Assembly (NCBI RefSeq): GCF_011089895.1
Contig: NZ_JAANAT010000001.1
Location: forward strand, 496,001 to 560,000
DNA: 64,000 bases
Direction of reading: 5' to 3'
Source: Mucilaginibacter inviolabilis
GTDB taxonomy: Bacteria; Bacteroidota; Bacteroidia; Sphingobacteriales; Sphingobacteriaceae
Position numbers and translations under genes: made by a program. Below are positions 1-8,570 of the stretch, piece after piece. The notes under the pieces were generated by a model. The model was not told where the DNA came from. It did no database searches and saw nothing but the letters and a program-made list of their open reading frames with translations. Within the stretch, counting starts at the first letter, position 1; every line of letters starts with the position of its first letter.

Positions 1-1
1 T

Positions 2-994
2 TTGCATGAAGTACGGCCTGAAGATTACCGCAATTACCTCGAAGTCCTGTCGGGGCTCAACCGCAATGTACGGCTGCCTCAATTTCATGCCATGATCTCA
101 GCGCCTGACCATGCCATTGATAACGATAAGCTGGCAAAACTTGCCGGACAATGGTTGGACCGGATGGGCTATAAAGATCAGCCTTATATTTTAGTTCATC
201 ACCGGGATACGGATCAATCCCATGTGCACATGGTCAGTACACGCGTTGACCGCGCCGGAAAGAAGATAGACAGTGCATTTGAATACCGCAGGGCCGTCAA
301 CCAACTAAACCATTTGCTGCAAAAAGACGAAGCACACCAGGCACAGTTGGATGCAGGAAAGGCCTTGCAATACCAGTGTTCCACAAAAGCACAAGTGCTG
401 CTTTTAATGGAAGGCATGGGTTATCAGGTCCGCGAGAAAGATGGTGAATTGCTGGTCTATAAATTCGGACGGCAGCTTTTTGCGATAAATGAAAAACGCG
501 TAGATGAATGCCTTGCGGCATTCGTCCCTGATAAATCACAGGCCATTCGCTGGAAAGCGATATTTGATAAGTACCGGGCTTTCTACAATGCCGTTCCGGA
601 ACGATCAATTGTCAGCCTTTCAGGCGGAAGAACTTCTCCGACCGGCCCGTTCCGATCCGACCTTTCTGATTTCCTGAGAAAGGAATTCGGTATCGAGTTG
701 GTCTTTCACGCGTCGGGCAATAAACCTCCTTACGGTTATACCGTCATTGATCACCTGCAGCAGCGGGTGTTTAAAGGCAGTGAGATCATGAAGCTGGCGG
801 TATTGGTCGGACCAGATTCCGCAGTTTTAAAACATGGCATACCTGAGAGTCAGACAGTGGAAACAGCAGGCCATAGCGCAAAAAACACCCAACTCACTTA
901 TTTCCGTCCGTATCTGGCTAACGACATTGATGATCAGCAGATACACGGGCCGCGCAGGCGCAGGCAGAAAAAAGCGCGTACTAACACCCGTTAA
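2..994 (+). CDS. mobB: MobB-type relaxase, C-terminal part (5' end outside window)
   Basis: The frame is open to the left edge, so the N-terminus with the catalytic tyrosine region is missing and about 330 residues remain. The start of the visible part carries the three-histidine metal-binding motif of Pfam relaxase/mobilisation nucleases, seen as LVHHRDTDQSHVHMV at about residues 64-78. The C-terminus is very basic (GPRRRRQKKARTNTR), as expected for a DNA-binding protein that is itself carried into the recipient. In this role it would nick oriT and pilot the transferred strand. It leads the tra cluster, 17 bases before a ParA-like gene. Family assignment is firm; the MobB name follows Bacteroidota usage. 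Confidence 0.85.
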   Translation: MHEVRPEDYRNYLEVLSGLNRNVRLPQFHAMISAPDHAIDNDKLAKLAGQWLDRMGYKDQPYILVHHRDTDQSHVHMVSTRVDRAGKKIDSAFEYRRAVNQLNHLLQKDEAHQAQLDAGKALQYQCSTKAQVLLLMEGMGYQVREKDGELLVYKFGRQLFAINEKRVDECLAAFVPDKSQAIRWKAIFDKYRAFYNAVPERSIVSLSGGRTSPTGPFRSDLSDFLRKEFGIELVFHASGNKPPYGYTVIDHLQQRVFKGSEIMKLAVLVGPDSAVLKHGIPESQTVETAGHSAKNTQLTYFRPYLANDIDDQQIHGPRRRRQKKARTNTR

Positions 995-1011
995 CATTTA
1001 ATCTTAATTTC

Positions 1012-1656
1012 ATGAACATTCTAATCGGCAACCAGAAAGGCGGGTGCGGAAAGAGCACGATCGCACTTTTGCTTGCGAACTTCTTGACATTGGTCAAACA
1101 CCAGAAGGTCACTCTTATCGACATGGATTATCAACAATCCATTGCTCAAAAGTTTGAAAAAGCGAAAGTGCTGGAAAATAAACCGCCATACGATGTCGTG
1201 GCAGCTCAACTGGCCCATTATCCTGTATTGCAAAGCGCCATCATGCAAACTCCAAATGAAGCGGTCATCATCGACCTTCCGGGTAAACTGGATGATGACG
1301 GACTATTGCCGGTTTTCGGATCGGCGGATCTGTTGATCTGTCCGTTCTCCTATGATGAATTTAGCTTCGATTCCACGGTTTTATTTGCTATCGTGCTGCG
1401 CAAGCTCAATCCTGAGATCCCGATCATTTTCATACCCAACAGAGTAAAAGCTAATGTCCGCTATGAGACAATGCAGGAGGTGAACAAACAGCTATCTAAA
1501 TTGGGTGATCTGGCGCCATTGATCCCGGACAGAATAGACTTTCAGCGCGTCACCACCTTCATGACGCCGCTGCCTGTTCTTCCGGTCATTATCCCGGTCT
1601 TTGACCAGATCTATCACACAATAGAGCAAAAACTGTCTGTAAACGGCAATGGCTAA
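1012..1656 (+). CDS. traA: ParA/MinD-family ATPase, conjugal transfer protein TraA
   Basis: A 214-residue cytoplasmic P-loop ATPase. The deviant Walker A box GNQKGGCGKST sits at residues 6-16, followed by LIDMDYQQS (switch I/A' region) and AVIIDLPGK (Walker B, about residues 84-92), all typical of ParA/MinD proteins. In Bacteroidota conjugative transposons a protein of this kind is the first tra gene and is called TraA; its role in positioning the element or relaxosome is not established. Its stop overlaps the next gene by 8 bases, so the two are translationally coupled. The start at 1012 is the only methionine before the P-loop. Confidence 0.85.
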   Translation: MNILIGNQKGGCGKSTIALLLANFLTLVKHQKVTLIDMDYQQSIAQKFEKAKVLENKPPYDVVAAQLAHYPVLQSAIMQTPNEAVIIDLPGKLDDDGLLPVFGSADLLICPFSYDEFSFDSTVLFAIVLRKLNPEIPIIFIPNRVKANVRYETMQEVNKQLSKLGDLAPLIPDRIDFQRVTTFMTPLPVLPVIIPVFDQIYHTIEQKLSVNGNG

Positions 1657-1996
1657 TGCGATGACAAAGATCACCACACTGGCTGATGAGATACGCAACC
1701 GTATCGCGCAGCCGCAAGCCGAAAAGGCAGAACAGGCCAAGGCAGCAAAAGCAATGAAAACCCATGCGGAAGAAGCTCAAATTCTACAGCTGATCAGGGC
1801 CTATGATAACTCAAACCACAAGAGCCTCGTCCATGTACGGTTTGATGAAAAAACTGCGAGAACCCTGAATCATTTTAAAATGGCAACCGGGATCGATGTC
1901 ACCCGCCTGGTGGCCTTCGCCGTTAAACAGCTATTCGAGGGAAACCCCGAACTCAAAGCGATCATAAAACAATTTATTCAAAACATGACCTTATGA
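1649..1996 (+). CDS. small conjugal transfer protein, possible DNA-binding partner of the ParA-like ATPase
   Basis: A 115-residue soluble protein. The first half is Ala/Glu/Lys-rich and probably helical; the second half (about residues 58-110) reads VHVRFDEKTARTLNHF and continues with a helical stretch, resembling the strand-helix-helix layout of ribbon-helix-helix or DUF3408-type proteins found at this position in Bacteroidota ICEs. It overlaps the ParA-like gene upstream and the next gene (ATGA) downstream. A ParA partner that binds DNA would make sense here, but that is inference; no motif proves it. Confidence 0.6.
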   Translation: MANAMTKITTLADEIRNRIAQPQAEKAEQAKAAKAMKTHAEEAQILQLIRAYDNSNHKSLVHVRFDEKTARTLNHFKMATGIDVTRLVAFAVKQLFEGNPELKAIIKQFIQNMTL

Positions 1997-2301
1997 CCTG
2001 GATCAAATTTATCTCCTGGTTAGCCGCGCTGTATGCATTCTATTACTTATTGAACATTGCATGGGACCTCATGCGCAGAAAACAAACGGGTTTAAAAGAA
2101 CCTGCTCCCGAACTGCACTTTGAAGAAACCATAGCGCCATTGCAGGTAGCTTCTGAAGCGCAAGAAGAAAAAAAAACAGTGCCTTCTTCAAAAGATAAAG
2201 GCGATGTTGCGACCTCCGCTCTTGGCGGGGTCAGGGTAAAAGACCTGTTTCAGCTTGCCAAGTTAGAGCTGATCGCCTACAACCAGTCGGTGACCTTCTA
2301 A
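1993..2301 (+). CDS. single-pass membrane protein of the tra operon
   Basis: A 102-residue protein with one N-terminal membrane segment (about residues 4-27) and a Glu/Lys-rich linker, then a short conserved-looking tail (GVRVKDLFQLAKLELIAYN). Its position between the ParA-like pair and TraE matches the TraD slot of CTnDOT-like elements, which also holds a small poorly characterised protein, but the sequence alone does not prove identity. Start and stop overlap both neighbours (ATGA upstream; stop and start share one base downstream), so it is certainly part of the operon. Confidence 0.6.
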   Translation: MTWIKFISWLAALYAFYYLLNIAWDLMRRKQTGLKEPAPELHFEETIAPLQVASEAQEEKKTVPSSKDKGDVATSALGGVRVKDLFQLAKLELIAYNQSVTF

Positions 2302-2588
2302 TGAAGAAGCTGCTGATCTTGTTCCTGTTGATGCCTTCCGCTGCCATTTGCCAGCCGGGTATTAACGAAATGCAGGAAGCCCGTTCAGACCTTACGCAGT
2401 CTTTTTTTTCGGCCCGTGATCTGTCACTTGTGTTAGCCGCTATTCTTGGCATCATTGGTGCCGTGCGCATTTATCACAACTTACAAATGGGCCGCGAACG
2501 CTTCACGGCTGAAGTGGCTGCCTGGTTCTTTTCCGCCTTGTTTATGGTTTTACTCGGCGCATTCTGTCAGGCCGTTTTCGGCATCTAA
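2301..2588 (+). CDS. traE: TraE-like (DUF4134) pilin-like membrane protein, copy 1
   Basis: A 95-residue protein with a signal peptide ending near AAICQ (residue 18) and two hydrophobic segments (about residues 46-61 and 75-93). GINEMQEARSDL followed by a Gly-rich membrane segment is characteristic of DUF4134/TraE of Bacteroidota conjugative transposons. TraE is thought to be the VirB2-like subunit of the conjugation apparatus. A second, diverged copy follows 71 bases downstream, so this element encodes two pilin-like subunits. Confidence 0.85.
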   Translation: MKKLLILFLLMPSAAICQPGINEMQEARSDLTQSFFSARDLSLVLAAILGIIGAVRIYHNLQMGRERFTAEVAAWFFSALFMVLLGAFCQAVFGI

Positions 2589-2659
2589 AACCAGCCATTT
2601 CCAAGTTAGCCGCATGAAATCATTAAGTCGGCTTCAAAAAATTCTTTTATGCTTTTTTC

Positions 2660-2968
2660 ATGCTTAAAAACATCCGGCGCAAGCTGGCTTGGGTACTGGC
2701 GTTTATCGTCAGCCCAATTTTCGTATTTGCCCAAAGCGGCGTCAATGGCCTTAATGCCGCAACCTCCAACCTGAAAACCTACGTGGACCCGGTTACTGAC
2801 ATCACCTTGGTGATCGGCGGTATCGTCGGCATTGTCGGCGGTATCCGCGTGTACTCGAAGTGGAATTCGGGCGACCAGGACATTAACAAGGAGTTAATGG
2901 GATGGGGAGGTTCGTGTCTCTTTTTAGTGCTTTCCTCACTGATCATCAAAGCCTTTTTCGGTTTATGA
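2660..2968 (+). CDS. traE: TraE-like (DUF4134) pilin-like membrane protein, copy 2
   Basis: A 102-residue paralogue of the preceding gene: signal peptide ending around VFAQSG (residue 27), the conserved start GVNGLNAATSNLKTY, a Gly-rich first membrane segment (IGGIVGIVGGIRVYSKW) and a second segment near the C-terminus. This copy is closer to the DUF4134 consensus than copy 1. It would be a VirB2-like subunit of the conjugative channel or pilus. Its stop overlaps the traF start (ATGA). Confidence 0.88.
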   Translation: MLKNIRRKLAWVLAFIVSPIFVFAQSGVNGLNAATSNLKTYVDPVTDITLVIGGIVGIVGGIRVYSKWNSGDQDINKELMGWGGSCLFLVLSSLIIKAFFGL

Positions 2969-3258
2969 CAGCACGGAAATTTACAGTTTATAAGGGGCTC
3001 TCGCGGCCCCTTATTTACAAGGGTTTCCGGGGTAAATTTATTTACTGGGGTATCGGAGCAGTGCTTTCGGGTCTTGTTCTGGGCTCCGTCACGATGGCGG
3101 TCATCAATATGTGGCTTGGAACGGTCGTATTGATCGGCTGTATCGTAGGCGGCCTCGTCTACATCGCCTCGCGCCAGAAAAAGGGCTTGTACAATAAGAC
3201 CCGGCAAAAAGGCATCTTCATCGTTACCCCCTCAATTTATGAACGCCCGGAAGTTTGA
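2965..3258 (+). CDS. traF: TraF-like (DUF4133) membrane protein, VirB3-like
   Basis: A 97-residue protein beginning MTARKFTVYKGLSRPL; the pattern YKG...P...KGF.GKFIYWG is the DUF4133/TraF hallmark. Two membrane segments follow (about residues 31-50 and 54-68), the layout of VirB3. The start at 2965 overlaps the traE stop (ATGA) and is preferred to an upstream in-frame ATG inside traE, because the family begins here. The 3' end overlaps traG by 20 bases, as VirB3 and VirB4 genes are often coupled or fused. Confidence 0.85.
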   Translation: MTARKFTVYKGLSRPLIYKGFRGKFIYWGIGAVLSGLVLGSVTMAVINMWLGTVVLIGCIVGGLVYIASRQKKGLYNKTRQKGIFIVTPSIYERPEV

Positions 3259-5692
3259 AACGCCGTACATCGGTGTGGATGCCGGTGACGACTTCGATAT
3301 CCTGTATGGCGCAAGCGGCGAATTTTCGGTGGTCATTGCCATGAAAAACCCCGTTATTCAGCATTCGGCAGCAGCAGGAGATTACGACGAGTTTCATAAC
3401 CTGCTGACCGGTATTATCAAAATTCTCGGCGACGGCTATTTGCTGCAAAAGCAGGATATTTTACACAAAGATCCGTTCAACCCGCCGCCTGCGGCAGAAT
3501 ACCTGCAACAAAAGTTTAATGCACATTTTGCAGGACGGGCAGCATTACGGATCGACACCTACCTGACCATCACCAGGCTGGTTAAAAAAGGGCGTTTTTA
3601 TGTATACGACCCCAAACAGATAAGGGATTTCCGCACAGTTGTTCACAAGGTTTGCGATGTACTGAAAGCCGCCAAATGTGATCCGGTACTATTAGAGGAA
3701 GCGGCGATCAGCAATCTCGTTCGCCGCGTGCTGGCCATGCGATTTGGCAGTGCGCCATTTTCCCTTAACAATTTTAAGCCTACGGATACCGAAATATTAA
3801 TGGGTGACCGGTCGATACGTTGCATTTCCCTGGTAAACAGCGAAAACGTGGATATGCCTTCGGAGATCGGAACGTTTACCGAACTTAACGAAAATGAGGC
3901 CGTACGCGGCTTTCCGGTTGATTTACTTTCGTTCCTGCATAAGGTTCCGGCATTTGAAGCGATCCTCTATAACCAGGTAATCGAAATTCCTGCACAGCAG
4001 GCATTACTTACCAAATTGGAAGTTAAGCGCAAGCGTCATTCCGGTATTCCTGACCCCGCGAACCTGCTTTGCGTAGAGGATATCGATCAATTGCTCAAAG
4101 ACGTTGCACGGAATGGACAGTTGCTTGTCAATGTGCATTACAGCATCATCCTGACTGCATCCGCAACAGATATACAGCGATCAGTGAATTTCATTGAAAG
4201 CGCCTTGTTTCAGCTGGCCATCATCCCCAACCAGAACGCCTATAACCAATTAGAGTTATTCCGGGCCGCGATGCCAGGAAATGGTGTCGAACTGCGTAAT
4301 TACGATTGGTTCCTGACGACAAGCGACGCCGCGCTTTGCCTTTTTTTCAAGGAGCGGCCGATGGAAGACGAACCCTCATCCTTCCGCATCAGGCTAACCG
4401 ACCGCAAAGGCATCCCGGTGGCTATCGACCCTGCCGACCTTCCCATGCGCACGGGACGCATTAATAACAGGAATAAGTTCGTATTAGGGCCCAGCGGTTC
4501 AGGTAAGTCTTTTTTTATGAATTCGTTAGTAGAGCAATATCTGCTGTTTAACGTCGATGTGGTGATCGTTGATGTAGGCCATTCCTACTCAGGGCTATGC
4601 GCTTATTACGGTGGTAAATATATTACCTGGTCAGATGAGCGCCCAATAACGATGAATCCTTTCCTGATCACCGAAGATGAGTACAGCCTGGAAAAAAAGG
4701 ATAACCTGGTTACCCTGATCGCGCTGCTCTGGAAAGGCGCCGGCGGATCGGTATCAACGATCGAACGAGACGTGTTGACGGCTACAGTAAGCGGATATTA
4801 CGCGATCGCATTTAGCGAAGCATCAGCGATCGATCTTTCCTTCAATAGCTTTTATGAGTTCGCTCTTAATAAGATACCCGAGATCAAAAGCGAGGAACGT
4901 ATTCCCTTCGACCTTGATGAGTTTCGTTATGTGCTCAAAAAGTTTTACCATGGCGGAGAATATGAAAGCATCCTGAACGAAGCCGGTGATCAATCCCTGC
5001 TTAACGAGCCGTTCATCGTATATGAAATTGACGCTTTACAGGATAATGCCGTATTACTACCCATAGTTACGCTCATCATTATGGATGTCTTTATCCAAAA
5101 GATGCGTAACCGTAAAAATCAGCGGAAAGTACTGATTCTCGAAGAAGCCTGGCGAGCCCTGATGTCGCCGATCATGAGTTCTTTTTTATTGTACCTGAAC
5201 AAAACCGTCCGCAAATTCTGGGGAGAGGTAATTGAAGTGACACAGGAGCTTTCAGATATTATCAGCAACCCGGTTGTTAAAGACAGTATCATAAACAACT
5301 CCGACACGGTAATCCTGCTTGACCAACGTAAATTCAGGGATAATTATGGCGAGATCGGGAAAGTGCTTTCTATTTCCCCGACCGAACAACGGAAGATTTT
5401 CACCATCAACCAACTGGATAACCGGGATAACCGTGCGCGGTTTAACGAGGTTTACATCCGCCGGGGTTCAGTCGGCGAGGTTTACGGCGTTGAAGTGAGC
5501 CGGCATCAATATTATGTATATACAACGGAAAAACCTGAAAAGAATGCGGTTCAGATTTACTTTCACCATTACGGCTCCTATCCGGCCGCACTGGACGCTT
5601 TCCTTTCAGACCTGGATAACTCCGGCATATCTCCTGGTGACTTTATTCAAAAGATCAATCTTTACAATAAACCATTAACGCTTATAACATGA
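3239..5692 (+). CDS. traG: TraG, VirB4-family conjugation ATPase
   Basis: At 817 residues it has the full length of Bacteroidota TraG. Walker A is GPSGSGKSFF at about residues 417-426 and Walker B is VLILEEAW at about 631-638, followed by a C-terminal RecA-like region ending in the VYTTEKPEK segment. The N-terminal half matches the DUF3875-type TraG N-domain, beginning with YIGVDAGDDFDILYG. VirB4 ATPases power assembly and transport of the type IV secretion system from the inner-membrane face. The start overlaps traF by 20 bases and the stop overlaps the next gene by 4, so synthesis is coupled. Confidence 0.95.
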   Translation: MNARKFETPYIGVDAGDDFDILYGASGEFSVVIAMKNPVIQHSAAAGDYDEFHNLLTGIIKILGDGYLLQKQDILHKDPFNPPPAAEYLQQKFNAHFAGRAALRIDTYLTITRLVKKGRFYVYDPKQIRDFRTVVHKVCDVLKAAKCDPVLLEEAAISNLVRRVLAMRFGSAPFSLNNFKPTDTEILMGDRSIRCISLVNSENVDMPSEIGTFTELNENEAVRGFPVDLLSFLHKVPAFEAILYNQVIEIPAQQALLTKLEVKRKRHSGIPDPANLLCVEDIDQLLKDVARNGQLLVNVHYSIILTASATDIQRSVNFIESALFQLAIIPNQNAYNQLELFRAAMPGNGVELRNYDWFLTTSDAALCLFFKERPMEDEPSSFRIRLTDRKGIPVAIDPADLPMRTGRINNRNKFVLGPSGSGKSFFMNSLVEQYLLFNVDVVIVDVGHSYSGLCAYYGGKYITWSDERPITMNPFLITEDEYSLEKKDNLVTLIALLWKGAGGSVSTIERDVLTATVSGYYAIAFSEASAIDLSFNSFYEFALNKIPEIKSEERIPFDLDEFRYVLKKFYHGGEYESILNEAGDQSLLNEPFIVYEIDALQDNAVLLPIVTLIIMDVFIQKMRNRKNQRKVLILEEAWRALMSPIMSSFLLYLNKTVRKFWGEVIEVTQELSDIISNPVVKDSIINNSDTVILLDQRKFRDNYGEIGKVLSISPTEQRKIFTINQLDNRDNRARFNEVYIRRGSVGEVYGVEVSRHQYYVYTTEKPEKNAVQIYFHHYGSYPAALDAFLSDLDNSGISPGDFIQKINLYNKPLTLIT

Positions 5693-6354
5693 AAACATTA
5701 GTGCTCTTCATATCCGGCCTTTTACTTTCTGCGGCATCTTATGCGCAGGAACTGGTCGTTGACCCTGTGACATCCGGCGCCATGCTGGCAAACAGCGCTA
5801 TCATTAACAGTCAGTTGAACAATACCAATAATAAATTAACGGCGATACAGACCGCACAGCTTGCCGTCAGCGGGCAATTGGTTATTGTCAATAACTTGCA
5901 GAACAAGATCTATAAAGGCTTGTCTGAAGTAGCATCCGTGATCAATAACCTGTATTCCATTAAAGATATCGCTGAAACCGGCTCCGATATTGTCAGCGAC
6001 GTTGAAAAGGCAATACAGACCGCACGCAGCAACCCCGTCCTGCTCTTGTTTGCCCAGCAGGGGGCGCAGGATTTTGAAAAACGTGCCGTAGGCCTTGCAA
6101 CCGATGTGTCTGCCTATGTATTGCGTGGCGGCAGCGATAATCTCATGGACAGCTCCGAACGCGGAAAACTGCTTAACCACATTGTTACCGAAATGCACGC
6201 GCTACGCGGCCTCGCCTACGGGATGCAGCGCGCCATGTACTGGGCCCAGATGCGCGGCATTTGGGCATCAATCAATCCATGGTCAACGTGGCAGAGTGAA
6301 GATGTGCGTATTGCCAACTCCGTGATCAGTGAAGCGAAATACTTGCATCGCTGA
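5689..6354 (+). CDS. secreted conjugal transfer protein, first of three paralogues (VirB5/TrbJ-like candidate)
   Basis: A 221-residue exported protein with a signal peptide ending at SYAQ (residue 19). The mature part starts ELVVDPVTS and is mostly helical, with a long Asn/Gln/Ile-rich predicted coiled region. It shares a conserved end with the next-but-one gene: LRGLAYGMQRAMYWAQMRG here and ILDGMAYGTWKAMYWAKER there, then ..NP...., then an ANS/AQI..AK(Y/F)L ending. Position after TraG and before TraJ fits TraI, the likely VirB5/TrbJ-type periplasmic component. The exact family name is uncertain. Confidence 0.7.
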   Translation: MKTLVLFISGLLLSAASYAQELVVDPVTSGAMLANSAIINSQLNNTNNKLTAIQTAQLAVSGQLVIVNNLQNKIYKGLSEVASVINNLYSIKDIAETGSDIVSDVEKAIQTARSNPVLLLFAQQGAQDFEKRAVGLATDVSAYVLRGGSDNLMDSSERGKLLNHIVTEMHALRGLAYGMQRAMYWAQMRGIWASINPWSTWQSEDVRIANSVISEAKYLHR

Positions 6355-6463
6355 ACAATACCGGGTATTACCCGAAGGCCTATGTATAAGTGTCTTGAGC
6401 AGGCAGGCCCGGCAAGGCTGGGACCAATATGGCGACCAGCCCACATTCTCTAACCCTTAATTC

Positions 6464-7135
6464 ATGACCATCAAATATTTGCTGTTAACAGCTTTTTGCC
6501 TTTCGACATCGGTGCTATCTTACGGCCAGGGAAAGGTACTCGACATCCCGGAACTTTTACAACTGGTTTCCTATTCCAAATCGGAACATACGCTCCAAAC
6601 CAACGCTCGGGATAAACAGACAACGGTCACCTCGACAGAAACGGCCAATAAAACTATGCTCGGTAAGATCAAGGATATGTACCGGACGCTGCAAACCCGG
6701 TACTCTACCCTTGGTACGGCGATCAGCGCCGCTAACGTCGGCATAGAGGCTGAACCGATGGTCAATAGTATCATCAGTTCGCAATCGCAACTTTATCAGC
6801 TGGCTCAAAAAAATCCCGCGATCATCGCTTTGGCCTACCAGACCGAAATCGATTTTGCCGAACAATCTCAGATGCTCATCCGCTACCTGGCAGGTCTGAT
6901 CATTTCAATCGGGGACGTCAATCAAATGAAATCGTCCGACCGCAAGCTGCTTTTTGATTATGTGATCAGCGAACTTAGCAAGATACAAGACATGAGCAAC
7001 CGCCTGGTGCGTAATGTACAGTTTGGCACGCTGGCTTCGCTTTTGCATCACCTGAATCCTTTTGACGATTTTGTCTATGAAGATCAGCACATGATCAGCA
7101 ACATTCTGACCAATGCCAAATATTTAAAGCGATGA
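6464..7135 (+). CDS. secreted conjugal transfer protein, second paralogue (diverged)
   Basis: A 223-residue exported protein with a signal peptide ending near LSYGQ (residue 22). It aligns with its two neighbours mainly in the last 60 residues (SELSKIQDMSNRLVRNVQF, then HLNPFDDF and a TNAKYLKR ending) and has lost the aromatic YWA motif of the other two. It is the most diverged of the three. The 109-base gap before it is the largest inside the tra cluster and lacks a clear start signal for another gene. It overlaps the third copy by 4 bases. Role inferred from position: periplasmic T4SS component. Confidence 0.65.
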   Translation: MTIKYLLLTAFCLSTSVLSYGQGKVLDIPELLQLVSYSKSEHTLQTNARDKQTTVTSTETANKTMLGKIKDMYRTLQTRYSTLGTAISAANVGIEAEPMVNSIISSQSQLYQLAQKNPAIIALAYQTEIDFAEQSQMLIRYLAGLIISIGDVNQMKSSDRKLLFDYVISELSKIQDMSNRLVRNVQFGTLASLLHHLNPFDDFVYEDQHMISNILTNAKYLKR

Positions 7136-7794
7136 AAGCTTTTCTGCTATTGGCTTTCGGCTTTTTATACTCGGTCGCGATGGCGCAGGAAATGGTTATT
7201 GACCCGCAGCACTTGTTGGTTGTCCAGGAAAATCAAGCCGTCCGGATGGCCGCCGAAGGCACTCATCAGGATTATCTTAAAAAGATAAACGACAACGTAA
7301 ATACCATTAACGCCAACGAATCGTCGGTGGTTGCAGCACAAACCCTTATTTACAATGCCCTGGCGAACGTAAACTCCGTCTTAAAGGATGGCCTCATGGC
7401 CAAACAAATTGCCCGTACAACTACAGACATCATCTATTACCTAAACGAAAGCATGATGCTGGCTAAAGATGATCCCCTGCTTTTATTGGTAACCGTAAAA
7501 ATTCAGAACGAGTTCGGGCCGAAAGCTACCGCCATGGTGAGCGATATATCCGGTTTTATCCTCAAATCAGATGGAAATGTCCTTGCCGATTATAACGGCC
7601 GCGACCAGTTGCTGCGCAGGGTCGTCCAGCAGTTGCAGATACTGGATGGCATGGCTTATGGTACCTGGAAAGCGATGTATTGGGCCAAAGAGCGCGGGGT
7701 ATTGAAAACCTTGAACCCCTTCGCCAGCTATATTAACAAAGATCGCGCTTTTGCCGCGCAGATCATTCAAAACGCAAAATTTTTAAACAAATGA
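7132..7794 (+). CDS. secreted conjugal transfer protein, third paralogue
   Basis: A 220-residue exported protein, signal peptide ending at AMAQ (residue 19), mature start EMVIDPQHL parallel to ELVVDPVTS of the first copy. The central region is helical (NDNVNTINANESSVVAAQ), and the C-terminal part matches copy one closely (GMAYGTWKAMYWAKERG, then LNPFASY and NAKFLNK). Overlaps both neighbours by 4 bases. Three tandem copies suggest a hetero-oligomeric periplasmic or pilus-tip assembly rather than redundant genes; that is inference. Confidence 0.68.
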   Translation: MKAFLLLAFGFLYSVAMAQEMVIDPQHLLVVQENQAVRMAAEGTHQDYLKKINDNVNTINANESSVVAAQTLIYNALANVNSVLKDGLMAKQIARTTTDIIYYLNESMMLAKDDPLLLLVTVKIQNEFGPKATAMVSDISGFILKSDGNVLADYNGRDQLLRRVVQQLQILDGMAYGTWKAMYWAKERGVLKTLNPFASYINKDRAFAAQIIQNAKFLNK

Positions 7795-8570
7795 AATTTA
7801 TCCTATTAATGATCCTTACCCCGCTGTTCGCCCTGCGCGCCTGCGCGCAAAGGGTGGTCAGTGATGAAAGTGTTCGCTACCAGGAGGAACGCATGGTGTA
7901 CCTGCAATGGGACCAGAATAAGTTCACCCCAAAAGCGGGCTTCCTCAGCCTGAACCCTTATTACTGGCTGACCTGGGGGCTGTTTGAGCCGAACTACCAT
8001 AAGACCGACCTGCGACCTTTATCAGCTACAGGGCCACAAACGCAACGTCTGGCACTCGTCGGCACGATGAATTCGGTAGACAACAGCTATAAATTAAATT
8101 CTGATACCATCAGGAATACCGCCTTAACTTCCATTACGGAACAATCCGGGCTGTTATCCGATGCCGACCCCCTTTGGCTGTTGTACTACCGCCAGGAACT
8201 GGCGCCCGTTCTCAATTATTCCGATGAAACGATACTGGCGCCATTACCCTCACAGGTCAGGACAGCGGTCATTTCAGAAGGGTTGCTCCCATGGTACGAG
8301 AATGAACTGGCCATGTTGAAAGAGCGCATTAACGCAGCCCGAACAACGGATATGGATCGGGGATCGCGCATTATGGCCTATTACCGCTACCTGAAAGAGT
8401 ACCGGACACTGGCAGCAACATGGGCAACACGCGTTGCAACTGCGCAGAAAAATATCCGCATGGTTAGCCAGCAGGCTAAAGTCAAGAGCATGCCCGTAAT
8501 TACAACGGACTGGACGCCGGACACCGATGTGCAACTGGCCAAAAAAGTATTGGCAGAAAGACAGTACTGA
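7791..8570 (+). CDS. exported protein of the tra cluster, function unknown
   Basis: A 259-residue protein with a signal sequence ending near RACAQ (residue 19; the Cys at 18 could instead mark a lipoprotein). It contains an aromatic-rich segment (LNPYYWLTWGLFEPNYH, about residues 54-70) and a helical C-terminal half with many Arg/Lys/Glu. I do not recognise the family with certainty. It sits between the three VirB5/TrbJ-like paralogues and TraJ, with 4-base and 1-base overlaps, so it is a constant part of this transfer operon and likely works in the periplasm. Confidence 0.6.
   Translation: MKFILLMILTPLFALRACAQRVVSDESVRYQEERMVYLQWDQNKFTPKAGFLSLNPYYWLTWGLFEPNYHKTDLRPLSATGPQTQRLALVGTMNSVDNSYKLNSDTIRNTALTSITEQSGLLSDADPLWLLYYRQELAPVLNYSDETILAPLPSQVRTAVISEGLLPWYENELAMLKERINAARTTDMDRGSRIMAYYRYLKEYRTLAATWATRVATAQKNIRMVSQQAKVKSMPVITTDWTPDTDVQLAKKVLAERQY

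Noticed and set aside
6355..6463. Extra small gene in the 109-base gap between the first two secreted paralogues
   Set aside because: No start codon with a ribosome site and no conserved frame was seen.
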